Assembly (NCBI GenBank): GCA_021325365.1
Contig: JAJPHF010000077.1
Location: 1 to 64,000 of the forward strand
From: Pseudomonadota bacterium
GTDB taxonomy: Bacteria; Chloroflexota; UBA6077; JAJPHF01
Reading direction: 5' to 3'
DNA length: 64,000 nucleotides
A program made the position numbers and the translations under genes. Positions 7,632 through 15,471 of this stretch are shown here, piece by piece. A model generated the notes under the pieces. That model searched no databases, had not been told where the DNA came from, and saw only the letters and a list, made by a program, of their open reading frames with translations. How positions within the stretch are numbered: the stretch's first letter is position 1; each line of letters starts with the position of its first letter.

Positions 7632-8420
7632 ATGCAGGCACAGGTGGACGGCGTCCAATTGTACTACCAGACGGTCGGGGACGGGCGCACCCTCGCATTC
7701 GCCCACTCGCTCGGGATGGACCACTCGCTGTGGGCGGCGCAGGAGCGCGACTTCGCCGACTGCTACCGCGTGCTGACGTTCGACGCGCGTGGGCACGGCG
7801 CCTCGGACAAGCCGCCGGGGCCATACAGCGTGGAGCAGTTCGGCGAGGACTTCTACGGCGTGCTGCGCGCGGCGGGTGTCGAGCGCGCGGTCGTGATCGG
7901 CCTGTCGATGGGCGGGATGGCGGCGCAGGCGCTCGCCGCGGCGCACCCGGAGGCCGTCGAGGCGCTGGTGCTGGCCGACACGACCTGCTGGTATGGCGAG
8001 ACGGCGGCGCAGGACTGGGAGCCGCGCGCCCGCGCCGCCGAGGAGAAGGGGCTGGCCTCGCTGCTCGACTTCCAGCTGACGCGCTGGTTCGCCGATCGCA
8101 CGCGCGCCGAGCGGCCGGACCTGGTCGAGCAGGCGCGGCGCGTATTCCTGGCGAACGACGTGGCGGCCTACGCGGCGTCTTGTCGGGCGCTGGGGGCGAT
8201 GGACCTGCGCCGCAAGACGGACACCATTCGCTGCCCGACGCTGGTCCTGGTCGGCGCGGAGGACTACGCGACGCCGCCGGCGATGGCCGAGGACCTGCAC
8301 CGCCGCATCCCCGGCTCGGAACTCGTGGTGCTGCCCGGGGTGCGCCACCTGAGCGCCGTCGAGGCGCCCGAGGTGGTGGACGCGCACATCACGCGGCTGC
8401 TGGGGCGCCTGCCGCAGTAG
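7632..8420 (+). CDS. Alpha/beta hydrolase, 3-oxoadipate enol-lactonase-like
   Basis: The product is 262 aa from the ATG at 7632 with GAGGGAG upstream. The catalytic triad is clear: Ser92 in GLSMGG, Asp211 in GAEDYATPP and His239 in GVRHLSAVE; the early FAHSLGMDHSLW block supplies the oxyanion hole. The overall pattern (YRVLTFDARGHGASDKP) is closest to PcaD-type enol-lactonases and related esterases. It is a single-gene unit read divergently from the CPBP gene. The protocatechuate beta-ketoadipate genes are not nearby, so the substrate is uncertain. Confidence 0.82.
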   Translation: MQAQVDGVQLYYQTVGDGRTLAFAHSLGMDHSLWAAQERDFADCYRVLTFDARGHGASDKPPGPYSVEQFGEDFYGVLRAAGVERAVVIGLSMGGMAAQALAAAHPEAVEALVLADTTCWYGETAAQDWEPRARAAEEKGLASLLDFQLTRWFADRTRAERPDLVEQARRVFLANDVAAYAASCRALGAMDLRRKTDTIRCPTLVLVGAEDYATPPAMAEDLHRRIPGSELVVLPGVRHLSAVEAPEVVDAHITRLLGRLPQ

Positions 8421-8437
8421 GCCCGCAGCGGCGGGCC
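8420..8437 (+). terminator. Hairpin after the enol-lactonase-like gene
   Basis: GGCCCGC pairs with GCGGGCC around a 4-base loop, starting at the last base of the stop codon. There is no T tract, so it is a weak terminator candidate. Confidence 0.35.
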
Positions 8438-8499
8438 GTCCCCAAAGTCTGCCCGAGTCGCGGCATTGGGGCAGTCGGGCGGAGCGACATTCCCGGCCG

Positions 8500-9171
8500 C
8501 TACGTGGTCGGGACCCCGAACGCAACCGCGCGTTGCAGCGCGGCCGCGCGCATCTCCGGCTCGATGGCCATGGGGCCGCCGATCGCCATGGCATTGATCG
8601 CGTCGTGGGCGGCTTCCTCCACAATGCTCCCTACCAGCACGGCCTGGGACGGCGTGCGATGGAACACGAGGACACCGTGGTTTGCGAGGAGAACGGCGCA
8701 GCCCCCGGGAGACATCGCGGCACGGATGTTGGCGACGGCCTGCTGCGATCCACGTGGACCGTAACCGGCTACCGGCACCCCATCCGCGAGGCCAAACATC
8801 GCCAGGGCCTCGATCCAGCAGTCGATGGGGCGCCGCGCCACCGCGAACGCCGTTGCGTACGGCGAGTGGGTATGGATCACGCAGCCGGCATCGGGGTGAT
8901 CAGCGTAAATAGCGGTGTGCATGTCGATGACAGCCTTATTGATCGGCGGCACGTCTCCTTCCACGACCTCCCCGTCGAGGCGCACACGGGCGACCATGTC
9001 CGGCGTCAAGCCGTGCAGCGTGGGTGCCGTGGTGAACAGCATCTCCGACGAGTCGGGGATGCGGATGCTCACGTTGCCGTGGCCATTGCCCGAGATCGCC
9101 CCGCTCGCAACAACCGCCGCCGCGGTTTCCGCGACCTGCTCTGCCAGTTCAGCCAGGAGCGATGAGCGCAT
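8500..9171 (-). CDS. Class II aldolase/adducin family protein
   Basis: The product is 223 aa from the ATG at 9171 (GGAGG upstream). The fold signature is clear: SGNGHGNVSIR near residue 27, the zinc ligands His100 and His102 in VIHTHSPYA and His165 in LLANHGVLV. Members are L-fuculose/L-ribulose phosphate aldolases or epimerases, decarboxylases and 4-hydroxy sugar lyases. The acidic residue normally four positions before the MH of this region (SSEW.MH) is Val81 here, in NKAVIDMH; Asp83 may substitute. The reaction is therefore uncertain. It stands alone, convergent with the hydrolase. Confidence 0.82.
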   Translation of the reverse strand: MRSSLLAELAEQVAETAAAVVASGAISGNGHGNVSIRIPDSSEMLFTTAPTLHGLTPDMVARVRLDGEVVEGDVPPINKAVIDMHTAIYADHPDAGCVIHTHSPYATAFAVARRPIDCWIEALAMFGLADGVPVAGYGPRGSQQAVANIRAAMSPGGCAVLLANHGVLVFHRTPSQAVLVGSIVEEAAHDAINAMAIGGPMAIEPEMRAAALQRAVAFGVPTT

Positions 9172-9514
9172 GTGTCGCCTCCTCTCATCAGAGCACCTTG
9201 GTCGGCCGCCGGGCGGTGGCGGTGGCTGAGCGCAATTGTACCTGTTCGATCATGACCGTGCCAGAATAGGCGCCGAGGCGAATTAGCAACCGCCTGGGAG
9301 GCAGGTGGGGGATCGTCTGTGTGCCGGGGCTCAGTCGCCGCGCCGGGAGGCATTTACTACGTCGCTGGCCTGGCAGCGCCGCTGGCTCAGCCGCCGCGCG
9401 GGCACGGGCTGCACCGACCGGGCGGGCGAGACGCCCGCGCTCCCAGCGGGGCCTGTCCCTGCCGGGAATTGGCCGGGCCAGGCGGCACGGTGCCGGGCAC
9501 GGCTTCGGGGCCGG
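9172..9514. other. Non-coding gap, 343 bases
   Basis: Nothing coding is supported. On the minus strand TACAAT at 9235-9240 is a candidate -10 for the aldolase-like gene, 64 bases before its ATG. Near 9421 GGCGGGCGAGACGCCCGC forms a short inverted repeat of a type common between genes. The rest is featureless GC-rich sequence downstream of the amidohydrolase stop. Confidence 0.5.
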
Positions 9515-10621
9515 CTAGAGGCTGAAGAAGCGCACCGCGTTCGCGGCGAGCAGCTTCTGCTTCGTGGGCTCGGCGAGGTCGGTCCGCTCGCGGATCTCCT
9601 CCATCGTGTTCTCGCGCAGCTCGGCGTGCGGCATGTCGGCCGAGCCCATCACCTGGTCGTCGCCCACCAGCTCCAGGGCCAGCGGCAGCAGGCGCTCGTC
9701 GCCCTCACAGGTGAAGTAGAGCTGGCCGCCGCGCAGGTACTCGCTGGGCGGGCGCGCGGGCAGCGCGCTGATGGGGCCGGGGGCGTCGACGTGGAAGTAG
9801 TGGTCCATGCGCTCGATCCAGTAGGGCAGCCAGCCGATGCCCGCCTCGAAGAAGCCAACTTTCAGGTCGGGGAAGCGGTCGAGGACGCCGCCGCCGACGA
9901 TGCTGAAGAAGCCCATCAGGACCGGCAGGGTGAAGCCGAGCAACTGGGCGCTGTAGATGCTGTCGGCGCTCTGGTTCAGGCCGGGGTGGCTCCAGCCCAC
10001 GTGGACGCACAGCGGCAGGCGCTGACGCTGCGCCTCGGCGTAGACCGGGTCGAGGGCGCGGTCGTGGAGCAGCATCTGGCCGGCGGTGCCGAAGACGGCG
10101 AGGCCGACGGCGCCCTGCTCGGCGGCACGGCGGGTCTCGGCGACCGCGTCGTGGGGGCTGCGGAGCGGCAGGACAGCGACGTGCTTGAGGCGACCGCGGC
10201 TGGCGGCGCAGCGCTCGGCGATCCACGTGTTGTAGCTGCGCATGAGGGCGGCCTCGAAGCGCACGTCGGCGCTCAGCGGCTCGAGGAAGACGGTGGGGAA
10301 GAGCACCTGCACGTCGAGCCCGAAGCGGTCGAGGTCGCGGATGCGGGCGTCGAGGTCGCTTAGCGACTGGCTCTCGACGCTGAAGCGCTTGCCGCGGGCA
10401 CGCGTGGAGAGCGGCGGGCTGGAGTAGATCGACGCGCCGTGACCGCGGGGCCGCGGGTAGGTGTGGCCGTCGATCCACCAGAGCGCGTCGAAGCCCATGA
10501 GCCAGGGGGCATCGGGCACCCGGATGACGCGCGGGCGGCGGTCGGCGAACTCGGCGTCGAGATGCGCCCAGGTCGCCTCGGACTCCTCGACGTGCGAGTC
10601 GGCGTCGACGGTGCGGAGCAT
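9515..10621 (-). CDS. Amidohydrolase family protein (ACMSD-like TIM barrel)
   Basis: The product is 368 aa from the ATG at 10621 with GGAGG upstream. The first strand motif is DADSHVEE with His10. Later barrel motifs include LPLCVHVGWSHPG, LKVGFFEAGIGWLPYWIERMDHYFH and the end-of-barrel acid in QVMGSADMPHAE. These mark the PF04909 amidohydrolase-2 family, which holds ACMS decarboxylase, gamma-resorcylate decarboxylase and hydratases or hydrolases. It follows the triple-RidA gene by 20 bases and shares its operon with an LLM oxidoreductase, suggesting a late step in breaking down a ring compound. The chemistry (decarboxylation or hydrolysis) is not decidable here. Confidence 0.85.
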   Translation of the reverse strand: MLRTVDADSHVEESEATWAHLDAEFADRRPRVIRVPDAPWLMGFDALWWIDGHTYPRPRGHGASIYSSPPLSTRARGKRFSVESQSLSDLDARIRDLDRFGLDVQVLFPTVFLEPLSADVRFEAALMRSYNTWIAERCAASRGRLKHVAVLPLRSPHDAVAETRRAAEQGAVGLAVFGTAGQMLLHDRALDPVYAEAQRQRLPLCVHVGWSHPGLNQSADSIYSAQLLGFTLPVLMGFFSIVGGGVLDRFPDLKVGFFEAGIGWLPYWIERMDHYFHVDAPGPISALPARPPSEYLRGGQLYFTCEGDERLLPLALELVGDDQVMGSADMPHAELRENTMEEIRERTDLAEPTKQKLLAANAVRFFSL

Positions 10622-10641
10622 GGCTGCCTCCAGAACCCGGG

Positions 10642-11952
10642 TCAGTCCCCGACGTAGGCGGTGAACTCGATCTGCACGAGCGCGGGCGCCGGCCAGAGCG
10701 TCCGCACCTGGACGAGCGTCGTGGCAGGCGGGGCGCCGGCGGTGGCGGCCGCGGCGATCGCCTCGACGGCCGGGACGAGCGCCGGCTCGGCGACGTAGAT
10801 CACCTGCCGGACCAGGTGGCGCATGTCCAGGCGCTGCTCGTCCAGTGCGCGCGCCAGGCTGTCGTAGATCTGCGCTGCCTGGCGGGCGGCGAGGGCGGCC
10901 GGGCCGCCGGCGCCCGCATCGCTCACGATGCGGCGGGTGGCCGGGTCGACCGGCAATTGCGACGAGAAGAAGACGAGCGGCCCGGCGCGCCCAGCGAGCG
11001 GGATACCAGGGCCGAGCATCGGCACGCGCTCGCTCTCGACGCGGGCGGGCGGTGGTGCGTCGGCGGCGACGGCGGTTAGCTCGACCTCGACCGCGAAGGC
11101 GCGGTGGCCGTACTCGTCGACGGTGACCACGCTGGTGGCCGGCAGGGCGCCGCCGAACGCCTGGCGGCTGATGCCCTCGAAGGCGGGGTAGTCGCGCGGG
11201 TCGCGCAGGTAGACGTTCTGCTTGACGACGCGGTCGAGCGACGAGCCGCCCTCCGCCAGCAGGCGGGCGAGGCGCTGGTAGACGTACCACGCCTGCGCGC
11301 GGATGCGGCCCTCCCAGCCGTCGGCGCCGATCTGGCCGGTCGCGAGCGCCTGGCCCGCGGCGCCGAGGTCGGCGTAGCCGCGCACGACGAGCCCCCGCTC
11401 GGGATCGGCCGGCACCTCGCCGGCGAGGAAGAGGAGCGAGCCCACCTTGCTGCCGGGGATGTACGCGCCGACCTGACGCACCGAGCCGAGCGGCTCCTTG
11501 CGCAGCGGGCCGTCCGCGAGCGCCAGCGCCTCAAAGGCGGCAACGGCCCCGGCGGCGCCGACCCACGGCACCTGAAAGGTCGTGCAGGCCGGATAGCGGT
11601 CGGGGCCGAAGGTGCGGGCGCGAATGCGGTTCATGACGGGCCACTGGCGGAAATCGGTCACCCAGCCGCCGAGCAGCAGGATCGCGCCGGGCGACGAGCC
11701 AAGCTGCGTCAGCGCGGCGCCGATGCGGTCGTACAGCCACCAGACCTGGGCCGCCATGCGCTCTTCGAGCGCGTCGACGAGGAGGCTGCCCGTTTGCGGC
11801 CAGCGGCCGGCGGGCGGGAGGTCGTCGTAGCCCTCGATCGGGCGCCCCGTGTGCGGATCGACGGGGAGCTGGGCCGACAGGAAGAGGAGCTGGCCGGCGC
11901 GCACGGCGAGCGGCCAGCGGCCGGGGCCGGGGAGGCGCCCGACGCCGCTCAT
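10642..11952 (-). CDS. Triple-domain RidA/YjgF protein
   Basis: The product is 436 aa and holds three RidA-like modules in a row. Module 1 spans about residues 12-145 (LAVRAGQLLFLSAQLPVDPHTG), module 2 about 155-300 (AYIPGSKVGSLLFLAGEVPADPERG, VVKQNVYLRDPRDYPAF) and module 3 about 310-436 (IPLAGRAGPLVFFSSQLPVDPATR, LVRQVIYVAEP). A normal RidA is 120-135 aa and forms homotrimers; this chain could fold as a pseudo-trimer in one polypeptide. RidA proteins deaminate enamine/imine intermediates or act on ring-opened products (RutC). The ATG at 11952 lies 8 bases after the LLM stop; the ribosome binding site is weak. Confidence 0.85.
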   Translation of the reverse strand: MSGVGRLPGPGRWPLAVRAGQLLFLSAQLPVDPHTGRPIEGYDDLPPAGRWPQTGSLLVDALEERMAAQVWWLYDRIGAALTQLGSSPGAILLLGGWVTDFRQWPVMNRIRARTFGPDRYPACTTFQVPWVGAAGAVAAFEALALADGPLRKEPLGSVRQVGAYIPGSKVGSLLFLAGEVPADPERGLVVRGYADLGAAGQALATGQIGADGWEGRIRAQAWYVYQRLARLLAEGGSSLDRVVKQNVYLRDPRDYPAFEGISRQAFGGALPATSVVTVDEYGHRAFAVEVELTAVAADAPPPARVESERVPMLGPGIPLAGRAGPLVFFSSQLPVDPATRRIVSDAGAGGPAALAARQAAQIYDSLARALDEQRLDMRHLVRQVIYVAEPALVPAVEAIAAAATAGAPPATTLVQVRTLWPAPALVQIEFTAYVGD

Positions 11953-11960
11953 CGCCGCGC

Positions 11961-12950
11961 CTACCACGCTTCCACGAACGCCTTGATCTCGGGCACCACG
12001 TCGGCGGTGCAAGGCACGGGCGCCATGATGATGCGCGTGGCGCCAGCCTCGACGTAGGGCTGCACGCGGTCGCGGATCTCGTCCACCGACGTGGCGGCGA
12101 CCATCGGTAGCTCGGCCAGCATGCGGTCGGTGACTTGCGCCATGCCGGCGTTGAAGCCGGCCTCGCGGTAGGCGGCGTAGATGGCCTCGATCTCCGGCCC
12201 CCAGCCCATGTCGGCGAGCATACGACGATAGAAGTCGGCCAGGCTGTAGAACGTAAGAACCTTGCGGAGCGGCACCTGGGCCGCCTCGCGATCGGCGTTC
12301 AGGGCGCAGCGCACCTTGGCGACGATCTCTACCGCGGCGGGGTCGCGGCCGGCGGCATCAGCGCCCGCGCGAATGCCGGCGATGAGCTTGCGGAGCTGCG
12401 GCGGGTCGGCCATGTTGACGATGACGCCGCGCGCTAGCTGGCCGGCGAGGCGCAGCATCTGCGGGCCGAGCGCCGCCAGGTAGAGCGGGCTGGCGGGGTA
12501 GCGCGGCCGCCAGGAGAGCTTGAAGCCGTTGGCCGCGTAGGTCTCGCCGTGGTACTCGACCTTCTCGCCGCGCTCGACGGCCTGCACGACCGCGACGTAC
12601 TCACGGATGCGGCGGAGCGGACGGTCGAAGGCGGCGCCATGCCACGAGGCGATGCGGGGGTTGGACGGCCCGAGCCCGAGCAGGAAGCGGCCGCCGGACA
12701 GGTCGTTGAGCGTGGCGGCCTGGATGCCGAGGGTCACCGGGCTGCGGCCGAAGACGTGGTAGATGGCGGTGCCGAGCTGGAGGGTGCGGGTGCGCGCGGC
12801 GATGGCCGAGAGGAGCACCATCGGGTCCATGTTGTTCGCTTCGCCCTCCCAGAAGGCGGCAAAGCCGCGCGCCTCGGCCAGCTGGGCCAGCTCGACGACG
12901 CTGGGCGCGGGGTACTGGGTGGAGGAGTTGAACTCGACGTCGTAGATCAT
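11961..12950 (-). CDS. LLM-class flavin/F420-dependent oxidoreductase
   Basis: The product is 329 aa from the ATG at 12950 (AAGGA upstream, spacing about 10). Luciferase-fold blocks are clear: VVELAQLAEARGFAAFWEGE near residue 20, RTLQLGTAIYHVFGRSPVTLG near residue 60, LNDLSGGRFLLGLGPSNP near residue 86 and PLYLAALGPQMLRLAG near residue 160. It resembles the F420-dependent methylene-H4MPT-reductase-like branch, although cofactor choice is not provable from motifs. It is the first gene of a three-gene minus-strand operon with triple RidA and an amidohydrolase, the same trio of activities that opens and processes uracil in the Rut pathway. Confidence 0.87.
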   Translation of the reverse strand: MIYDVEFNSSTQYPAPSVVELAQLAEARGFAAFWEGEANNMDPMVLLSAIAARTRTLQLGTAIYHVFGRSPVTLGIQAATLNDLSGGRFLLGLGPSNPRIASWHGAAFDRPLRRIREYVAVVQAVERGEKVEYHGETYAANGFKLSWRPRYPASPLYLAALGPQMLRLAGQLARGVIVNMADPPQLRKLIAGIRAGADAAGRDPAAVEIVAKVRCALNADREAAQVPLRKVLTFYSLADFYRRMLADMGWGPEIEAIYAAYREAGFNAGMAQVTDRMLAELPMVAATSVDEIRDRVQPYVEAGATRIIMAPVPCTADVVPEIKAFVEAW

Positions 12951-13013
12951 CGCGGCGCGATCCTTTCGGCGGCTCGGGCACCTCATGGTACGGCTCATGA
13001 TAGCAGGGAAGGA

Positions 13014-13116
13014 CCTAACCCCCCCGGCCCCCCTTCCCTGGGAAGGAAGGGGGGAGCCAGCCGGGCGCTGTCCTCCTTCCCCTTCCCGCATGGGGAGGGG
13101 GGCCGGGGGTAGGTCC
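13014..13116. repeat. GC-rich intergenic repeat R1, copy 2
   Basis: The tract opens with CCTAACCCCCCCGGCCCCCC, continues through TTCCCTGGGAAGGAAGGGGGG and ends GGGGCCGGGGGTAGGTCC, so its ends are inverted copies of each other. It lies between the LLM start and the divergent RidA promoter. It shares blocks with 677-776 and 34603-34748. Confidence 0.6.
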
Positions 13117-13146
13117 GTCCGGTTGGCCGCGCGGTGGGGGCTGGGC

Positions 13147-13152
13147 TAGACT
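13147..13152 (+). promoter_or_regulatory. Candidate -10 box (TAGACT)
   Basis: GGCTAGACTGGGG lies 62 bases before the RidA ATG, in the same context (GGCTANANT followed by G/C run) as other boxes in this window. No -35 is evident. Confidence 0.35.
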
Positions 13153-13213
13153 GGGGCGCCGCACGCGAGGGCTGGCGCAGTTGCGCGCGACGCGGCAGGA
13201 GAGGGGTGGAGCG

Positions 13214-13678
13214 ATGGAGATCGAGCGGAAGCTGGCGGCGCTGGGGCTGGAGCTGCCCGACCCGCCGAAGCCGGTGGCGAATTACGTGGGGACCGTACAA
13301 GTAGGCGACCTACTGTTCGTCGGCGGCGTGTCGAACCGCATGAACGGCGTGCTGAAGTATCGCGGCAAGGTGGGCAGCGATCTGACGGTCGAGCAGGCGT
13401 ACGACGCGGCGAGGCTGTGCGCGCTGAACCACCTGGCGGCGATCAAGGCCGCGCTGGGCGATTTGGACCGGGTCGAGCGCATCGTGAAGGTGGTGGCGCA
13501 CGTGAACAGCGCGCCGGGCTTCAACAAGCAGCCCCTGGTGGCGAACGGCGAGTCGGACCTGCTGGTGGAGCTATACGGCGAGCGCGGCAAGCACACGCGG
13601 CTGGCGCTGGGCGCGGCGGAGCTGAACGACGACATCCCGGTGGAGACGGAGATCATCGTGCAGGTGCGGCGCGAGTAA
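13214..13678 (+). CDS. RidA family protein (single domain)
   Basis: The product is 154 aa from the ATG at 13214 with GGTGGAG upstream; an upstream ATG would add 11 unlikely residues. RidA features are visible: NYVGTVQVGDLLFVGGVSN at the N-terminus, YDAARLCALNHLAAIKAALGDLDRVERIVKVVAHVNSAPGF in the middle and LNDDIPVETEIIVQV at the end. It belongs to the YjgF subgroup with a longer N-terminus that pairs with catabolic genes, not the canonical short RidA. It is transcribed divergently from the LLM/triple-RidA operon and could serve the same pathway. Confidence 0.88.
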   Translation: MEIERKLAALGLELPDPPKPVANYVGTVQVGDLLFVGGVSNRMNGVLKYRGKVGSDLTVEQAYDAARLCALNHLAAIKAALGDLDRVERIVKVVAHVNSAPGFNKQPLVANGESDLLVELYGERGKHTRLALGAAELNDDIPVETEIIVQVRRE

Positions 13679-13743
13679 CGCAGCGTTGTCACACGATCGA
13701 GGCTGGGCTATGCTGTGACCGGGCTAGGCGGAGGACGTAGGGC

Positions 13744-14328
13744 ATGGCGATCGCGCGGCAGCATCTCACCCTCGCGGAGTTCCTGACGCTGCCAGAGACC
13801 AAACCCGCCCTGGAGTATCACAGCGACGGGGGAGTGAGTCAGAAGGTGGCGCCCAGGCCGAAGCACAGCCGCCTGCGGGGCATCTTGGTCACGCGCTTCG
13901 CGGTGTTTGCCGAATCTCGCAGGTTGGCGATGGCTCTGCCGGAGCTGCGCACCACATTTGCCGGTGCCTCGCACGTGCCCGACATCGCCGTGTTTGCCTG
14001 GGACCGCTTGCCGCTCGACGAGTCAGGGGAGCTAGCGGACGAATGCCGCACACCACCCGACGTCGCGATCGAGATTGTCTCGCCGGGCGAGAGCGCGCCG
14101 GCTCTGGCCCGGCGGTGCCAATGGTACGTCGCGCACGGCGTTCGGCTCGCCGTGCTGATCGATCCGCGCCCGCGAGCCAAGCCGGTCCGCATCTTTCGCC
14201 CGGGCGCGGCCCCCATCACCCTTGACCTTAGCGGCGAGATCGATTTTGGCGCAGTCGTCCCCGATCTACGAATCGGCGTGGCCGACCTGTTCAACGCGTT
14301 GCGCCCCCCGAGCGGCGCCGCGCGCTGA
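13744..14328 (+). CDS. Uma2-family putative endonuclease
   Basis: The product is 194 aa from the ATG at 13744 (GGAGG about 9 bases upstream). It shows the Uma2/DUF820 pattern: LTLAEFLTLPETKPALEY, HSRLRGILVTRF, VPDIAVF near residue 79, DVAIEIVSPGES near residue 105 and YVAHGVRLAVLIDPRPR near residue 125. These residues form a PD-(D/E)XK-like nuclease core (Asp, Glu, and a Lys-like position here replaced by Arg/Gln). The family is hugely expanded in Cyanobacteria and Chloroflexota; its role is unknown. A decayed second copy of the 3' end lies at 15031-15090. Confidence 0.85.
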   Translation: MAIARQHLTLAEFLTLPETKPALEYHSDGGVSQKVAPRPKHSRLRGILVTRFAVFAESRRLAMALPELRTTFAGASHVPDIAVFAWDRLPLDESGELADECRTPPDVAIEIVSPGESAPALARRCQWYVAHGVRLAVLIDPRPRAKPVRIFRPGAAPITLDLSGEIDFGAVVPDLRIGVADLFNALRPPSGAAR

Positions 14329-14500
14329 GCCGGCGCCCGCTGCTCTCGGCCGTTAGCCGGGTGCAGCTTTGGAGCGGTTGCCGGAATCGATTTAGCGCGG
14401 CTGCGCGAGCTGGGCCGCGGCGTCTCGTATCCTGCAAACCTTCTGCGCGGAGTGCCGGCGAAACATCGTTGCAACCGTCACTCCTCGACACCGGGGCGGT

Positions 14501-14797
14501 CTACGGGCGCTCGGGGTCGCGGAGCAGTCGTGCGCCGTGATGGACGGTCAGACTCTGCACCTCGTCGGGCAGAAGGCGATAGATCACCCGATAGTTCTGA
14601 ACGACGACTTCACGGATGTCGCTGCGCCCGAGTTCCGGGACGACGCGACCAGATTGTGGGAACTGCGCCAGCCACTCCGTTGCCCGAAACACGCGGCCAG
14701 CGAATAGCTCGGCGTAGCGGGGAGCGTCGCGAGCAATAAACAGGCAGATGGAGTCGAGATCGTCCAGCGCCTGGTCGGTCCAGGTTACGCGAGCCAC
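14501..14797 (-). CDS. RelE/ParE-family toxin
   Basis: The product is 98 aa from a GTG at 14797 that overlaps the antitoxin gene by 13 bases. The ParE-type pattern is clear: VTWTDQALDDLDSICLFIARDAPRYA at the N-terminus, AEWLAQFPQSGRVVPELGR-like middle (read as ATEWLAQFPQSGRVVPELGR) and IREVVVQNYRVIYRLLPDEVQ leading to LTVHHGARLL. Toxins of this fold inhibit gyrase (ParE) or cleave mRNA (RelE). Residues alone do not settle which; the YRVIYR strand is ParE/RelE-like. The antitoxin precedes it, the standard order. Confidence 0.87.
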   Translation of the reverse strand: MARVTWTDQALDDLDSICLFIARDAPRYAELFAGRVFRATEWLAQFPQSGRVVPELGRSDIREVVVQNYRVIYRLLPDEVQSLTVHHGARLLRDPERP

Positions 14798-14967
14798 CGG
14801 GCCATGCGGCGGCGCGCTTCCTCTTGAGATACCGCCTGCCCCGCGTCTGCCTGAGCGATCCCCCGTTCGACTTTCTCGAGCAGGTAAAGCCGTTCCATCG
14901 CGTCTTCGACCGTCGCATCGGCAGGTAGATCGGCGATCGCCTTGAGCATCTGTTCCTTGGTCGGCAC
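14785..14967 (-). CDS. Antitoxin of the ParE-type pair
   Basis: The product is 60 aa from a GTG at 14967 with GGAGGTG 7 bases upstream; a longer frame upstream lacks a ribosome binding site. The sequence TKEQMLKAIADLPADATVED then AMERLYLLEKVERGIAQADAG and a basic tail (EEARRRMARWLA) is the pattern of a small helical antitoxin commonly found directly before ParE-type toxins. The acidic middle probably wraps the toxin. Its stop lies inside the toxin gene, so the two are translationally coupled. Confidence 0.8.
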   Translation of the reverse strand: MPTKEQMLKAIADLPADATVEDAMERLYLLEKVERGIAQADAGQAVSQEEARRRMARWLA

Positions 14968-15030
14968 CGCGCAACACCTCCCGACCTCAGTGTAGCGGCC
15001 GGCAGCTTGGCGTGCCACGCGGAGGAATGG

Positions 15031-15090
15031 CGAGTCGGCGTGGCCGAGCTGTTCGACGGGCTGCGGCCGGCCGGCGGCGCCGCGCGCTGA
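15031..15090 (+). pseudogene. Uma2 3'-end remnant
   Basis: The frame at 15031-15090 reads RVGVAELFDGLRPAGGAAR then TGA. The intact Uma2 gene at 13744 ends RIGVADLFNALRPPSGAAR then TGA, and the bases after both stops (GCC-GCGCC) also agree. No upstream Uma2 sequence remains. This is best explained by a decayed or recombined second copy flanking the toxin-antitoxin pair. Confidence 0.7.
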
Positions 15091-15471
15091 GCCAGCGCCA
15101 CCGGCTGTCAGGTGTCAGCCGGTCTTGCTCCACGGGCAGTGCTCAGCCACGCGCGCGGCTCTTGGCGCGCTCGATGGCCGCGCCAAGCGGCTCCGGCGCG
15201 GCGTCAGCCACGCTTTCCCCGCTCACCTCGAACGTGGGCGTCCGCTCGCTGCCGCGGCGCGTCCCTTCGTCCGTTTCGGCGCGCACGCGGGCGGTGGAGC
15301 GGCCAGGCCGACCAGGTTGCCGCGAGTAAACGTGCCGGAAACCCGGCTCGTGGCCGACTGGCGCGACGCGGCCGTCTGGCCAGGCGCTCGGAACGAATTG
15401 CGAGCGGTGGAAGCGACCGCCTATCATCCGAGCACGCAATTTGCTACGACTGTCCGCCTGGAGGTGGCCCG
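15091..15471. other. Non-coding gap, 381 bases
   Basis: It holds a hairpin at 15100-15123 (ACCGGCTG pairing CAGCCGGT) containing two heptameric TCAGGTG/TCAGCCG units just after the Uma2 remnant. A minus-strand open frame of about 60 residues (15143-15330) ends in a basic helix-like tail but lacks a start signal. Nothing else is supported before the ribosome binding site of the next gene. Confidence 0.45.

Noticed and set aside
4729..7824. A minus-strand open frame of more than 1000 codons through the aldehyde dehydrogenase
   Set aside because: Only the C-terminal 486 residues are protein-like; the rest is a frame left open by high GC across the CPBP gene.
14785..15101. Overlapping long frames on both strands around the toxin-antitoxin pair
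   Set aside because: They have no ribosome binding site and no family pattern; the antitoxin and toxin frames explain the region.
15143..15330. Possible small minus-strand gene ending in a basic helix
   Set aside because: No start codon with a ribosome binding site and no recognisable family; kept only as part of the gap description.
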